Shown: one piece after another, positions 19,601 through 28,037 of the stretch
How positions within the stretch are numbered: the first letter of the stretch is position 1
How the letters are laid out: each line of letters starts with the position of its first letter
Source: JAJYKC01 sp963823105
GTDB taxonomy: Bacteria; Acidobacteriota; Terriglobia; Bryobacterales; Bryobacteraceae
Reading direction: 5' to 3'
Assembly (NCBI GenBank): GCA_963823105.1
Contig: CAWGKC010000014.1
Coordinates: 140,779-204,778 of the forward strand
DNA length: 64,000 nucleotides
The notes under the pieces: model-generated
Database searches by the model: none
Told to the model about the DNA's origin: nothing
What the model saw: only the letters and a program-made list of their open reading frames with translations
Translations under genes and position numbers: made by a program

Positions 19601-22600
19601 CCTCCACCGCGATCGAACGCGTCAAGTCGCCCTTGGTGACGGCCGTGGCGACATCCGCGATGGCGCGGACCTGAGTAGTCAGGTTGGCGGCGAGCTGGTT
19701 TACGTTGTCTGTAAGATCGCGCCAAATTCCGGCCGCTCCGGGCACCAGCGCCTGGCCGCCTAGCTTGCCCTCGATCCCGACTTCGCGGGCTACGTTGCTC
19801 ACCTGGTCGGCGAATACCGCCAGCGTGTCGATCATGCCGTTGATCGTGTCGGCGAGCTCGGCGATTTCCCCCTTTGTCTCCAGCACCAGCTTGCGTTTCA
19901 GATTTCCGTTGGCGACATCGGTCACGACTTTCGCGATTCCGCGAACCTGAGTGGTAAGGTTCGCAGCCATGGAGTTGACATTATCGGTCAGATCCTTCCA
20001 TGTGCCGCCGACGCCGCGCACCTCGGCCTGGCCGCCCAGCTTGCCTTCCGTGCCAACTTCGCGCGCGACGCGGGTGACTTCGGACGCGAAACTATTGAGC
20101 TGATCGACCATGGTGTTGATCGTATCTTTAAGCTCCAGAATCTCGCCTTGTACGTCCACCGTGATTTTCCGGCTTAAGTTGCCGTTGGCCACGGCGGTCG
20201 TAACCTGCGCGATGTTACGGACTTGGGCCGTCAGATTGCCGGCCATGGAGTTCACGCTGTCGGTAAGATCCTTCCACGTGCCCGCAACGCCGCGCACTTC
20301 GGCCTGGCCGCCCAGTTTGCCTTCGGTGCCGACTTCTCGCGCCACGCGGGTGACTTCTGCCGCGAAGGATCCTAACTGATCCACCATCGTATTGACGGTG
20401 TTCTTCAATTCCAGAATTTCGCCGCGCACATCGACGGTGATCTTGCGCGACAGATCGCCTCTGGCCACAGCCGTCGTGACTTCCGCGATGTTGCGGACCT
20501 GCATGGTGAGGTTGGCCGCCATCGAGTTGACGCTGTCGGTGAGATCCTTCCAGGTGCCCGCCACGTCTTTCACATCCGCCTGTCCGCCCAGTTTGCCTTC
20601 GGTGCCGACTTCACGCGCCACCCTGGTGACTTCGGCCGCGAAGGAACTAAGCTGATCCACCATCGTATTGATTGTGTTTTTCAGCTCCTGAATCTCGCCG
20701 CGCGCGTCGACCGTGATCTTAGTGGTCAAATCGCCCTTGGCCACGGCCGTGGTGACGCCGGCGATGTTACGCACCTGATTGGTCAGATTGCTGGCCATCG
20801 AATTGACGGAGTCGGTCAGATCCTTCCACGTCCCGGCCACGCCGCGCACGTCGGCCTGTCCGCCCAGTTTGCCCTCCGTGCCGACTTCGCGCGCCACGCG
20901 CGTTACTTCGCCGGCAAACGCGTTGAGCTGGTCCACCATGGTGTTGATCGTGTTTTTCAGTTCAAGAATTTCGCCCCGCACGTCCACGGTAATTTTGCGG
21001 CTCAAATCGCCTCTCGCTACCGCCGTTGTGACCTCGGCGATGTTTCGAACCTGCGCCGTGAGATTACCGGCCATCGAGTTTACGCTGTCGGTCAAATCTT
21101 TCCAGGTTCCGCCCACGCCTTTCACATCCGCCTGGCCGCCGAGCTTCCCTTCGGTGCCGACCTCGCGCGCCACGCGCGTCACTTCGCCGGCGAAGGCGTT
21201 GAGTTGATCCACCATGGTGTTGATGGTATTTTTCAGCTCCAGAATTTCGCCGCGGACATCCACCGTAATCTTGCGGCTCAAATCGCCTCTCGCCACCGCT
21301 GTTGTGACCTCGGCGATGTTTCGAACCTGTGCCGTGAGATTGCCGGCCATCGAGTTGACGCTATCGGTGAGATCTTTCCACGTTCCCGCGACGCCCCGCA
21401 CATCGGCCTGGCCGCCCAACTTGCCTTCGGTGCCGACCTCGCGCGCCACGCGGGTTACTTCCGAAGCGAACGAGCTGAGCTGATCCACCATGGTGTTGAT
21501 GGTGTTCTTCAGCTCCAGAATTTCACCGCGCACATCGACGGTGATCTTACGGCTCAGGTCGCCCTTGGCCACCGCCGTAGTAACCTCGGCGATGTTACGG
21601 ACCTGGTTAGTCAGGTTGCTGGCCATCGAGTTGACGGAATCGGTTAAATCCTTCCAGGTTCCGGCGACGCCCTTCACTTCCGCCTGCCCGCCCAGTTTGC
21701 CTTCCGTACCCACTTCTCTCGCCACGCGCGTAACTTCGGATGCGAATGCGTTCAACTGATCCACCATCGTGTTGATGGTGTTTTTCAGTTCGAGAATCTC
21801 GCCCTGGACATCCACGGTGATCTTCTGCGACAGATCGCCGTTCGCCACCGCGGTGGTCACCGCGGCGATGTTGCGCACCTGCGCCGTCAGGTTGCCGGCC
21901 ATCGAGTTGACGCTGTCGGTGAGATCCTTCCAAACTCCTCCGACGCCCTTGACCTCCGCCTGGCCACCCAGCTCGCCTTCGGTGCCGACCTCGCGCGCCA
22001 CGCGAGTGACTTCCGACGCAAAAGCGTTCAACTGGTCGACCATCGTATTGATCGTGTTTTTTAGCTCAAGGATTTCGCCCCGCACATCCACCGTGATCTT
22101 ACGCGAGAGATCGCCGTTGGCGACCGCCGTTGTCACCTCCGCGATGTTGCGCACCTGCGCCGTCAGGTTACCGGCCATGGAATTCACGCTGTCGGTCAAG
22201 TCTTTCCAGACTCCGCCGACGCCTTTTACCTGAGCCTGGCCTCCCAGTTTGCCTTCCGTGCCGACTTCGCGCGCCACACGGGTTACTTCCGAACCAAAGC
22301 TGTTGAGCTGATCGACCATCGTGTTAATGGTGTTTTTCAGCTCGAGGATCTCGCCGCGCGCGTCCACCGTGATTTTGGTCGAAAGGTCGCCTTTGGCGAC
22401 GGCGGTTGTAACTCCCGCGATGTTGCGCACCTGATTGGTCAGATTGCCCGCCATCGAGTTCACGCTCTCGGTAAGATCTTTCCACGTACCGGCCACACCC
22501 CGGACTTCCGCCTGGCCGCCCAACTTGCCATCCGTGCCGACCTCGCGGGCCACACGGGTAACCTCCGATGCGAAGGAGCTGAGCTGATCCACCATGGTGT

Positions 22601-23870
22601 TGATGGTGTTTTTCAATTCCAGGATCTCGCCGCGCACCGCGACCGTGATTTTGCGCGACAGATCGCCATTGGCGACCGCCGTCGTCACTTCCGCGATGTT
22701 TCGCACCTGGCCGGTAAGATTGCCGGCCATCGAGTTCACGCTGTCGGTAAGATCTTTCCAGGTTCCGGCGACGCCGCGCACATCCGCCTGGCCGCCCAAA
22801 ATGCCTTCCGTTCCGACTTCGCGGGCGACGCGCGTCACCTCCGAGGCGAAGCCGTTTAATTGATCCACCATCGTGTTGATCGTGTTCTTCAATTCGAGGA
22901 TTTCGCCGCGCACATCCACGGTGATTTTTCGGGAAAGATCTCCATTGGCGACCGCCGTGGTCACTTCGGCGATGTTCCGGACTTGGGCGGTAAGATTGCC
23001 CGCCATGGAGTTGACGCTGTCGGTCAGGTCTTTCCAGACGCCGGCGACACCCTTTACTTCCGCCTGTCCGCCCAACTCGCCCGCGGTTCCGACTTCGCGC
23101 GCCACGCGGGTGACTTCGGAGGCGAACGATCCAAGCTGATCCACCATCGTGTTGATGGTATTCTTGAGTTCGAGAATTTCGCCCTGAACGTCCACCGTGA
23201 TTTTGCGGGAAAGGTCGCCGTTAGCCACCGCGGTGGTCACTTCCGCGATGTTGCGGACCTGCGCGGTCAGATTGCCCGCCATCGAGTTCACACTGTCGGT
23301 GAGATCTTTCCAGACGCCGGCGACGCCCTTGACCACGGCTTGGCCGCCGAGCTTGCCCTCCGTACCGACCTCCCTCGCGACACGCGTCGCCTCGGAGGCG
23401 AAGGAATTCAATTGAGCGACCATGGTGTTCACGATGCGCGCGGTGTGCAAGAACTCGCCTTTGAGCGAGCGGCCGTCTACATCCAGAGCCATGGTTTGCG
23501 ATAGGTCCCCTTTGGCCACGGACCCGATCACACGCGCGACTTCCGTCGACGGCTGAACCAGATCTCCGATGAGGCCGTTGACCGACTCCAGGCATTCGGC
23601 CCAATCTCCCGAAGCCGATCCCATGCTGGCGCGCTGGTTGATCTTGCCTTCCTTACCCACCGCGCCGCTGATGCGAGCGAATTCGCTCGCCATGCGCGCG
23701 TTCAATTTGAAGATGTCGTTGAGGGTGTCCGCGATCTTGCCCGCGATTCCGGTCCGGTCGACCGGCAGGCGAACCGAAAAATCGCCATCCTTGAAGGCAA
23801 TCAACGTTTTCAGCAGAGCGCTCGTATCGAGCGCGTCGGTTACGGATGCAGTCGCTACGGTTTCGTTCAT
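16683..23870 (-). CDS. Giant poly-HAMP hybrid sensor histidine kinase with three receivers
   Basis: A 2395-residue protein without transmembrane segments. Residues 1-199 are divergent HAMP-like. Then come thirteen tandem 92-residue units (residues 200-1395), each with a HAMP motif (TTAVANGDLSRKITVDVRGE) and a second helical segment (VAREVGTEGKLGGQA...WKDLTDSVN), and a fourteenth partial unit. GAF follows (about 1470-1615), a coiled coil, HisKA with the H-box ANMSHELRTPLNN (about 1685), HATPase (GTGLGLSISREL, about 1885), then three receivers near 1993, 2115 and 2255. The second receiver lacks the conserved lysine. The 92-residue period matches fungal group III (Nik1/Os-1) kinases, which sense osmotic stress; the function here is unknown. 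It sits between a receiver gene and a second kinase in one operon. Confidence 0.92.
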   Translation of the reverse strand: MNETVATASVTDALDTSALLKTLIAFKDGDFSVRLPVDRTGIAGKIADTLNDIFKLNARMASEFARISGAVGKEGKINQRASMGSASGDWAECLESVNGLIGDLVQPSTEVARVIGSVAKGDLSQTMALDVDGRSLKGEFLHTARIVNTMVAQLNSFASEATRVAREVGTEGKLGGQAVVKGVAGVWKDLTDSVNSMAGNLTAQVRNIAEVTTAVANGDLSRKITVDVQGEILELKNTINTMVDQLGSFASEVTRVAREVGTAGELGGQAEVKGVAGVWKDLTDSVNSMAGNLTAQVRNIAEVTTAVANGDLSRKITVDVRGEILELKNTINTMVDQLNGFASEVTRVAREVGTEGILGGQADVRGVAGTWKDLTDSVNSMAGNLTGQVRNIAEVTTAVANGDLSRKITVAVRGEILELKNTINTMVDQLSSFASEVTRVAREVGTDGKLGGQAEVRGVAGTWKDLTESVNSMAGNLTNQVRNIAGVTTAVAKGDLSTKITVDARGEILELKNTINTMVDQLNSFGSEVTRVAREVGTEGKLGGQAQVKGVGGVWKDLTDSVNSMAGNLTAQVRNIAEVTTAVANGDLSRKITVDVRGEILELKNTINTMVDQLNAFASEVTRVAREVGTEGELGGQAEVKGVGGVWKDLTDSVNSMAGNLTAQVRNIAAVTTAVANGDLSQKITVDVQGEILELKNTINTMVDQLNAFASEVTRVAREVGTEGKLGGQAEVKGVAGTWKDLTDSVNSMASNLTNQVRNIAEVTTAVAKGDLSRKITVDVRGEILELKNTINTMVDQLSSFASEVTRVAREVGTEGKLGGQADVRGVAGTWKDLTDSVNSMAGNLTAQVRNIAEVTTAVARGDLSRKITVDVRGEILELKNTINTMVDQLNAFAGEVTRVAREVGTEGKLGGQADVKGVGGTWKDLTDSVNSMAGNLTAQVRNIAEVTTAVARGDLSRKITVDVRGEILELKNTINTMVDQLNAFAGEVTRVAREVGTEGKLGGQADVRGVAGTWKDLTDSVNSMASNLTNQVRNIAGVTTAVAKGDLTTKITVDARGEIQELKNTINTMVDQLSSFAAEVTRVAREVGTEGKLGGQADVKDVAGTWKDLTDSVNSMAANLTMQVRNIAEVTTAVARGDLSRKITVDVRGEILELKNTVNTMVDQLGSFAAEVTRVAREVGTEGKLGGQAEVRGVAGTWKDLTDSVNSMAGNLTAQVRNIAQVTTAVANGNLSRKITVDVQGEILELKDTINTMVDQLNSFASEVTRVAREVGTEGKLGGQAEVRGVGGTWKDLTDNVNSMAANLTTQVRGIAKVVTDVANGNLKRKLVLETKGEIAELADTINGMIDTLAVFADQVSNVAREVGIEGKLGGQALVPGAAGIWRDLTDNVNQLAANLTTQVRAIADVATAVTKGDLTRSIAVEALGEVAALKDNINEMIVNLAETTRKNTDQDWLKTNIAKFTGMLQGQRDLVAVSRLLLSELTPLVGAQNGSFYIADSSDEGGTLKLLAAYASSHEGPLPAEFKMGQGLVGQCGREKVRILVTDIPKDYIKISSSLGEATPLSIVVLPVLFEGEAKAVLELASFRHFSDIHLAFLDQLTQSIGIVLNTIAATMRTEQLLKQSQALAEQLQKTNAELEEKAHLLAEQKNEVETKNREVEQAKAALEEKAEQLSLTSKYKSEFLANMSHELRTPLNNLLILAQMLAENSDNILTPKQVKYAETIHSSGTDLLALINDILDLSKIESGKMDVEVGSVRLSELRDFCLRTFRHVAEGKSLEFSIDLTESLPAETIVTDAKRLQQVLKNLLSNALKFTERGTVRLQIDRAASGWSPNHPVLSRVKSVIAFSVTDTGIGIAQDKQRIVFEAFQQADGTTSRKYGGTGLGLSISRELTRLLGGEIRLKSAPGVGSTFTLYLPQVWAAHLPATRPDIQRAIPSPGNWMGAPPVDGVMANGGEIADIVLLPPSTAPTPVVHDIELDDDRNLIRPGDAVLLIVEDDVTFARILVDLAHDRDIKVLVALRGGTALSLAREFSPSAITLDITLPDMAGWTILDRLKHDPATRHIPVHVISGDENRRRGLALGAMTYLEKSVTKDKLTAAFDAIHNSLERRKRKLLIVAEDDSLRALWKEELGGNDVETFAVGSGGEALAAVSQKYLDGIVIDMSVAGIPATQLVEEIQAELGALTPPILIYGPAAPGVDVDAEIRNLGRQSVVRYVDSLERLLEETVLFLHRAEIDLSESQRDILGSVRRIDARLAGKNVLVVDDDVRNIFALTTVLEQHGLRVVHAENGRAGIERLRSTPGIDGVLMDIMMPEMDGYETMRAIRQIAEFRSLPIVAVTAKAMKGDRAKCIEAGASDYITKPVDLDQLFSVLRVWLAGSHVPAPSAIAAAAGNSSV
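19686..23273 (-). repeat. Thirteen tandem 276-bp units encoding 92-residue HAMP pairs
   Basis: The units run head to tail inside the giant kinase with no length variation: 13 x 276 bp. Units 1-12 are close to identical at protein level; unit 13 is diverged, and a fourteenth begins before the GAF domain. Units 4 and 10 share an unusual variant (NIAGVTTAVAKGDL, TKITVDARGEI), suggesting block duplication. DNA identity is lower than protein identity, as third positions differ between neighbours, so the array is old and held by selection, not a fresh expansion. Confidence 0.93.
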
Positions 23871-23906
23871 CTCAGACTCCTTGTGTCGCGCGATTTCGTC
23901 TATCGT

Positions 23907-24305
23907 TTATCCAAGTAGTTCCTTAAATACCGCTCCCAGGCTCAAGAAAGCCTCTAAGTTCGACGGCTTTCGCAGATAACGCGTGGCGCCAAGCTCGTTG
24001 GCAATGAGCCGGTCGCGGGGTGAATCCGACGAGGTCAGAATGACCACCGGGATGTGTTCCAACACCGGCGATTCGCGAAGTTTCTGAAGAATCTCGATTC
24101 CATCGTGCCGGGGCAGATTCAGGTCGAGGATGACCAGGCTGATAGCGCCGGCGCCCCCATCGGATGCCGCGCCGGATAGGATGCTCAACGCATCTTTTCC
24201 GTCTGAAGCCACGCGCAAATTGCATTCGACGTCATGCTCACGTAGCGCCTCGCGTATCAGGTAGACGTCCGATGGATTGTCTTCGGCCAATAGAACGTCA
24301 GGCAT
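23907..24305 (-). CDS. Single-domain response regulator (Rcp1-like)
   Basis: A 132-residue receiver alone: acidic pair AEDNPSD near residue 8, phospho-acceptor Asp in LVILDLNLPRHDG near residue 60, Thr in ILTSSD and Lys in YLRKPSN. The alpha-4 region and IPVVILTSSDSPRD resemble Rcp1-type regulators that pair with phytochrome-like kinases. It is the first gene of the operon with the poly-HAMP kinase (36 bases between) and the REC-PAS kinase. It has no output domain, so it probably acts as a phosphotransfer intermediate. Confidence 0.9.
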   Translation of the reverse strand: MPDVLLAEDNPSDVYLIREALREHDVECNLRVASDGKDALSILSGAASDGGAGAISLVILDLNLPRHDGIEILQKLRESPVLEHIPVVILTSSDSPRDRLIANELGATRYLRKPSNLEAFLSLGAVFKELLG

Positions 24306-24742
24306 CGTTTACCTCGGATCCGGAAGTGCCAGCTCCGGCAGGCGCCAGGCAAGGCTTCGCAAGGAATGCACACCATGCAAATTCTGCTTGGTGCGCCGTG
24401 CAGAATTTAATTTCCGGCGCCGCAATCATCGGGTTTCGCGCAGCGGCGGATCGAGCTCGGGCCTTTCGACTCAACCGCATCGGACTCCCGCACTTATTGG
24501 AATCGTATCAAAAGCCATCGGAAAAGTCCTCAAATTAGGCAATTCGCCTGCCATTCCGGAGCCCGATTCCGCGATTCTAGCCGGTACGTTAGACCTCTAC
24601 GCGCATTGGGGGCCCCGCCGCCCTGTCTATGGAAACCAACTGGCGGCTTGTGTCCTAACGCACGCCCGTAATTGGGCCGACGGGTGCTATGCAAGTTTGT
24701 GACGAATACGGTTTGGGAGGGCAATGCCATTCCACCCGGAGT
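24306..24742. other. Intergenic region between divergent signalling genes, with a 9-bp inverted repeat
   Basis: No gene is evident. A perfect inverted repeat AAATTCTGC (24379-24387) / GCAGAATTT (24400-24408), with a 12-base spacer, lies about 75 bases upstream of the receiver-kinase operon start. It could be an operator or a transcript hairpin; nothing further supports either. No convincing -35/-10 pair was found on either strand. Confidence 0.35.
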
Positions 24743-25153
24743 ATGCCTTACAAGAACAGGACAGTTCTCATAATAGATGACGAAGTCTCACAGCGCAGGC
24801 TCATGCGCGGCATTCTGGAAGATGCTGGATACAGCGTATTGGAAGGCGCGGATTACGCTGAAGCGCTGGCCGTCCACAGCCAATATCGTGGCAAGATCGA
24901 CATCGTGTTAACCGACGTCTCTCTGCCCGGCCCGAACGGCTACGCACTGGTCAAAGCTCTGCTCGAAATCGAACCGGATCTTAAAGCTATTTTTGTTTCC
25001 GGCCAGGCCGGAGCGGAGGCGTGCCGCTTTCATGGCATGGCGACAACCGACGTGCATTTCCTGGAGAAGCCGCTCGACGCCGCCGACCTCGTCGGGCGCG
25101 TCCGCCACGTGTTGAAGGCGGGAGGGCCCTTCTTGACCAAGGCGGCTACGTAA
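24743..25153 (+). CDS. Single-domain response regulator
   Basis: A 136-residue receiver: VLIIDDEVSQRRLM at the N-terminus, phospho-acceptor Asp in VLTDVSLPGPNG near residue 55, Ser in FVSGQAG and Lys in FLEKPLD. This is the receiver type found at the C-terminus of hybrid kinases, here stand-alone. The ATG at 24743 is chosen because the receiver fold starts directly; an upstream in-frame extension from 24689 has no domain character. It is followed after 199 bases by the NtrC-type regulator on the same strand and is divergent from the poly-HAMP operon. Confidence 0.88.
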   Translation: MPYKNRTVLIIDDEVSQRRLMRGILEDAGYSVLEGADYAEALAVHSQYRGKIDIVLTDVSLPGPNGYALVKALLEIEPDLKAIFVSGQAGAEACRFHGMATTDVHFLEKPLDAADLVGRVRHVLKAGGPFLTKAAT

Positions 25154-25352
25154 CCTCGACGTACCACTTCGCGCTGCCCGTTCTACCAGACGTCCCCATC
25201 GAGCGTGGCAATCTTCTTCCCCGTCCACGTTCCAATCCGGCTATCGGGCGTCTTCACAAAATCATCCTTGAAGGAGATCCGCGTCGGGCAACGAGTCGTT
25301 CTCAGCGAAATCCGTGTGCAAAGGCTTACAATAGCGCTGAGGCATAAGGAAA

Positions 25353-26750
25353 ATGGCCGCACAGATTCTGGTTGTAGACGACGATTTCCAGGAGCGATCC
25401 GACTTGGCCCAGATGGTGGAATCCTTTGGCTTTCAGGTTGCCACGGCCAGCGACGGCGAGGACGCTTTGGCCAAACTGGTCTCCTTCCCGGCGAAAGCGA
25501 TCCTGACCGACTTGGTCATGCCCCGGATGGATGGGGCCACGCTTCTAAAGGTATTGGCCGAGCGGGGCGAACGGATTCCAACGATCGTCCTGACGGGATT
25601 CGGGAACGTAGACCAGGCGATTTCCTTCGTCCATGATCTTAAGGCCTTCTGGTTCCTCGAAAAACCAGTGCAGGCCGGGGTCATGCGAACGCTACTGGAC
25701 CGCGCTCTGCAACAGAACGGGCTGATTGAGGAGGCCCAGCGACTGAACCGTCAACTCAGTTATACGGGCGTCCTGGACGAGTTGATCGGCAATTCTCCAT
25801 CCATGAAGGAGGTGTTTTCCCTCATCCAGCAGGTCGGGCCCACTACCGCATCGGTGTTCATCAGCGGAGAGAGTGGAACGGGAAAAGAACTCGTCGCCCG
25901 CGCGATCCATCGCCTGAGCCCCGGAAGCGCAGGTCCGTTTGTGGCGGTGAATTGCGCGGCGTTGCCGGACACTCTCGTGGAAAGCGAACTCTTCGGTCAT
26001 GAAAGAGGCGCATTCACCGGTGCAGTCGAACGCCGGGCGGGGTGCTTCGAGCAGGCCGACGGCGGAACGCTTTTTCTCGATGAGATCGGCGACATGCCGG
26101 TTGGCACTCAAGCGAAGTTGCTCCGCGTGATAGAGGAATCGAGGGTACGCAGACTCGGGGGCAAGAACGATCTCCCCATCGCGGTGCGCGTACTGGCGGC
26201 CACGAACCGCCCGCCGGAAGAAGCGATCCGGAACAACCGCCTTCGCGAGGACCTTTATTACCGGCTGAACGTTTTCCGAATTAACCTGCCGCCTCTACGG
26301 GACCGCAGGGAGGACATTCCATCGATCGCCGCGGCCCTGATTCGCGACCTGAATAAGAAGCACGGCTGCCGGGTGACCCATCTGAATCCCGACGTGCTAC
26401 AGCGGTTTAGTCTGGCTTCGTGGCCAGGAAATGTAAGAGAATTGCGGAACGTAATCGAGCGTGCCGTGATCATGGCTGGCGAAGGGGAAATTCACCTTGG
26501 GCATATTCCCGGCGCATCGGCTCCGGTGCCGCAACCTGCCGCGCCATCCACCGATTCGGACAACCTTCTTCAAATGCCGGTTGGAGCGAGCATGGATGAG
26601 GTTGAAGAAGCTTACTTCCGCCTGACGCTGAAATATACGAATGGCAACAAGACGCGCGCGGCCGAGATTCTTGGCGTGTCCCTCCGCACTCTGCACAATC
26701 GAATGCTGTCGTATGGCAATGGAAAAACCAATAGCGCCACCGCCGGTTAA
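25353..26750 (+). CDS. Sigma-54-dependent response regulator (NtrC family)
   Basis: A 465-residue transcription activator. The receiver (residues 1-120) has VVDDDFQE, the acceptor Asp in LTDLVMPRMDG and Lys in FLEKPV. The AAA+ domain (about 145-385) has Walker A GESGTGKE, the sigma-54 contact loop GAFTGA, Walker B GGTLFLDEIGD and the arginine-finger region. The Fis-type helix-turn-helix (about 425-462) ends NKTRAAEILGVSLRTLHNRM. AAGGA precedes the ATG. It is the only DNA-binding output in the signalling block, so it is the best candidate target of the neighbouring kinases; that link is inference. I found no convincing -24/-12 promoter in the window. Confidence 0.94.
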   Translation: MAAQILVVDDDFQERSDLAQMVESFGFQVATASDGEDALAKLVSFPAKAILTDLVMPRMDGATLLKVLAERGERIPTIVLTGFGNVDQAISFVHDLKAFWFLEKPVQAGVMRTLLDRALQQNGLIEEAQRLNRQLSYTGVLDELIGNSPSMKEVFSLIQQVGPTTASVFISGESGTGKELVARAIHRLSPGSAGPFVAVNCAALPDTLVESELFGHERGAFTGAVERRAGCFEQADGGTLFLDEIGDMPVGTQAKLLRVIEESRVRRLGGKNDLPIAVRVLAATNRPPEEAIRNNRLREDLYYRLNVFRINLPPLRDRREDIPSIAAALIRDLNKKHGCRVTHLNPDVLQRFSLASWPGNVRELRNVIERAVIMAGEGEIHLGHIPGASAPVPQPAAPSTDSDNLLQMPVGASMDEVEEAYFRLTLKYTNGNKTRAAEILGVSLRTLHNRMLSYGNGKTNSATAG

Positions 26751-26789
26751 ATCGCCAAGACTTGAGAGACTCGTTCTGTAACTCGATTC

Positions 26790-26819
26790 CATGGGCCGCA
26801 CCACGCCCATGCCTTTTTT
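26790..26819 (+). terminator. Rho-independent terminator after the NtrC-type gene
   Basis: A 7-base-pair stem CATGGGC / GCCCATG with an 8-base loop is followed by CCTTTTTT. It begins 40 bases after the stop at 26750. Confidence 0.8.
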
Positions 26820-27187
26820 CCGATTTTCCGTTCCGATCCGACTTGCTTACTTCCCCTTCTTTCCTTTGTTTCCAAAAAATTTATTGCAACGTTGCGTTTT
26901 TACGAAGATCAAAAACCCGTTCATTTGCCCTTGCACGGGTTAGGGAGCCGCGTCAAACGCGAGCGGCCAGCGCCCACCTTTTTGCATTCGCGATCTCCAG
27001 TGCCTAGGGTGGAAACCACTTAGCGGCGAGGACGAAGATGATCAGTCGTCTCGCTCTTGGTTACACAATAGCGCGGGGGGTGGGGAAAGCGAGCGGCGGG
27101 ATGGCGAGGATGGGGTGTAAGGTATTGAGGGGAGGGGAGATATAATTTTTTCGGGGCGTTGTGACTGGAGATTTGGGGGTGGGTAGA
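26820..27187. other. Intergenic region, nothing recognised
   Basis: This stretch lies between the NtrC-type terminator and the 3' end of the convergent kinase gene. It includes a purine-rich part (about 27070-27150) and an AT-rich part before it. I see no gene, RNA or repeat in it. Confidence 0.5.
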
Positions 27188-27979
27188 CTATTGGCTAGCG
27201 ACGGGCAGTGTAAAGAAGAACGTCGACCCGGTTCCGTCCGTCGATTCGGCCCAGAGCCTGCCGCCGTGCCGCTCGACGATTGCCCGGCAGATCGCGAGGC
27301 CCATGCCTGCACCTTTTCGTTCCGCCGCGCTCAAGCGCTGGAACGGTTTGAAGATGCGTTCGAGGTAATCGGCCTCGATGCCAGGGCCGTTATCCCGAAT
27401 GGCGAATTGCCACTCATCCACTTGTTTGAGCGCGGAAATGTCGATACGTGGAGAAGTCGGGCCGCCGTGCCGGACCGCGTTACGGATCAGGTACTCGAAG
27501 ATCTGCACCAGGCGGTCGGGGCTGCCGTAGACGGACGGTAATTCGCCGTAGGTTACCTCGGCGCCGCGATCGCGCAATTCCCCGGCCAGTCTCGCCAACG
27601 CGGTTCGGAGCATGACGTCCATCCGAGCCGGTTGGAACGACGTTGGCTCAATTTGCAGCGCGATCGAATAATTGGTCAAGCCATCCAACAATAAATCGAT
27701 TCGCCCGGCGCCATCGAGGATGAATTCGAGGCGCTGTTCGTCGCCGGCGGTCCCGGGCTCCCGGGCTCTCTTCCGGATCAGTTCAGCGTGCGCTCGGATT
27801 GCTCGAGTTGGTTCCCTCAGGTCGTGGCAGGCGCGCAGGAGAAACTCGCTGAGATCCCGATCGGAGATCGAGCGAGCGGGGCGTTGGCGACGGTCCGGGA
27901 GTCCGGTAAGTTTGCCGTGCGGCACGACACATACCCTACCACACCCTTGAATTCGAAGAATAACCTGTCCGCGGGCCAT
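27188..27979 (-). CDS. Small cytoplasmic histidine kinase
   Basis: A 263-residue kinase with almost no sensor region. HisKA carries ACHDLREPTRAIRAH near residue 50; HATPase carries the N box EYLIRNAVRHGG, DNGPGIEADYLERIFKPFQ and GAGMGLAICRAI. It ends in TFFFTLP, as the 531-residue kinase does, and both belong to the phytochrome-type class. With no input domain it probably depends on a partner or another kinase for its signal. The ATG start is uncertain, as no ribosome site is close. It converges on the NtrC-type gene. Confidence 0.85.
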   Translation of the reverse strand: MARGQVILRIQGCGRVCVVPHGKLTGLPDRRQRPARSISDRDLSEFLLRACHDLREPTRAIRAHAELIRKRAREPGTAGDEQRLEFILDGAGRIDLLLDGLTNYSIALQIEPTSFQPARMDVMLRTALARLAGELRDRGAEVTYGELPSVYGSPDRLVQIFEYLIRNAVRHGGPTSPRIDISALKQVDEWQFAIRDNGPGIEADYLERIFKPFQRLSAAERKGAGMGLAICRAIVERHGGRLWAESTDGTGSTFFFTLPVASQ

Positions 27980-28037
27980 AATAGCCGTAGGTTCACAGTT
28001 CCTCCGGGCGCTCTGAGCGGCGCTACGCCGACGAAAT

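Noticed and set aside
19686..23273. Regular repeats that might suggest a CRISPR array
   Set aside because: Units are 276 bases long, coding and in frame, with no spacers and no cas genes.
20110..23979. Many similar plus-strand reading frames at 276-base spacing opposite the HAMP array
   Set aside because: They are antisense shadows of the repeated coding sequence; their period and likeness follow from the HAMP units.
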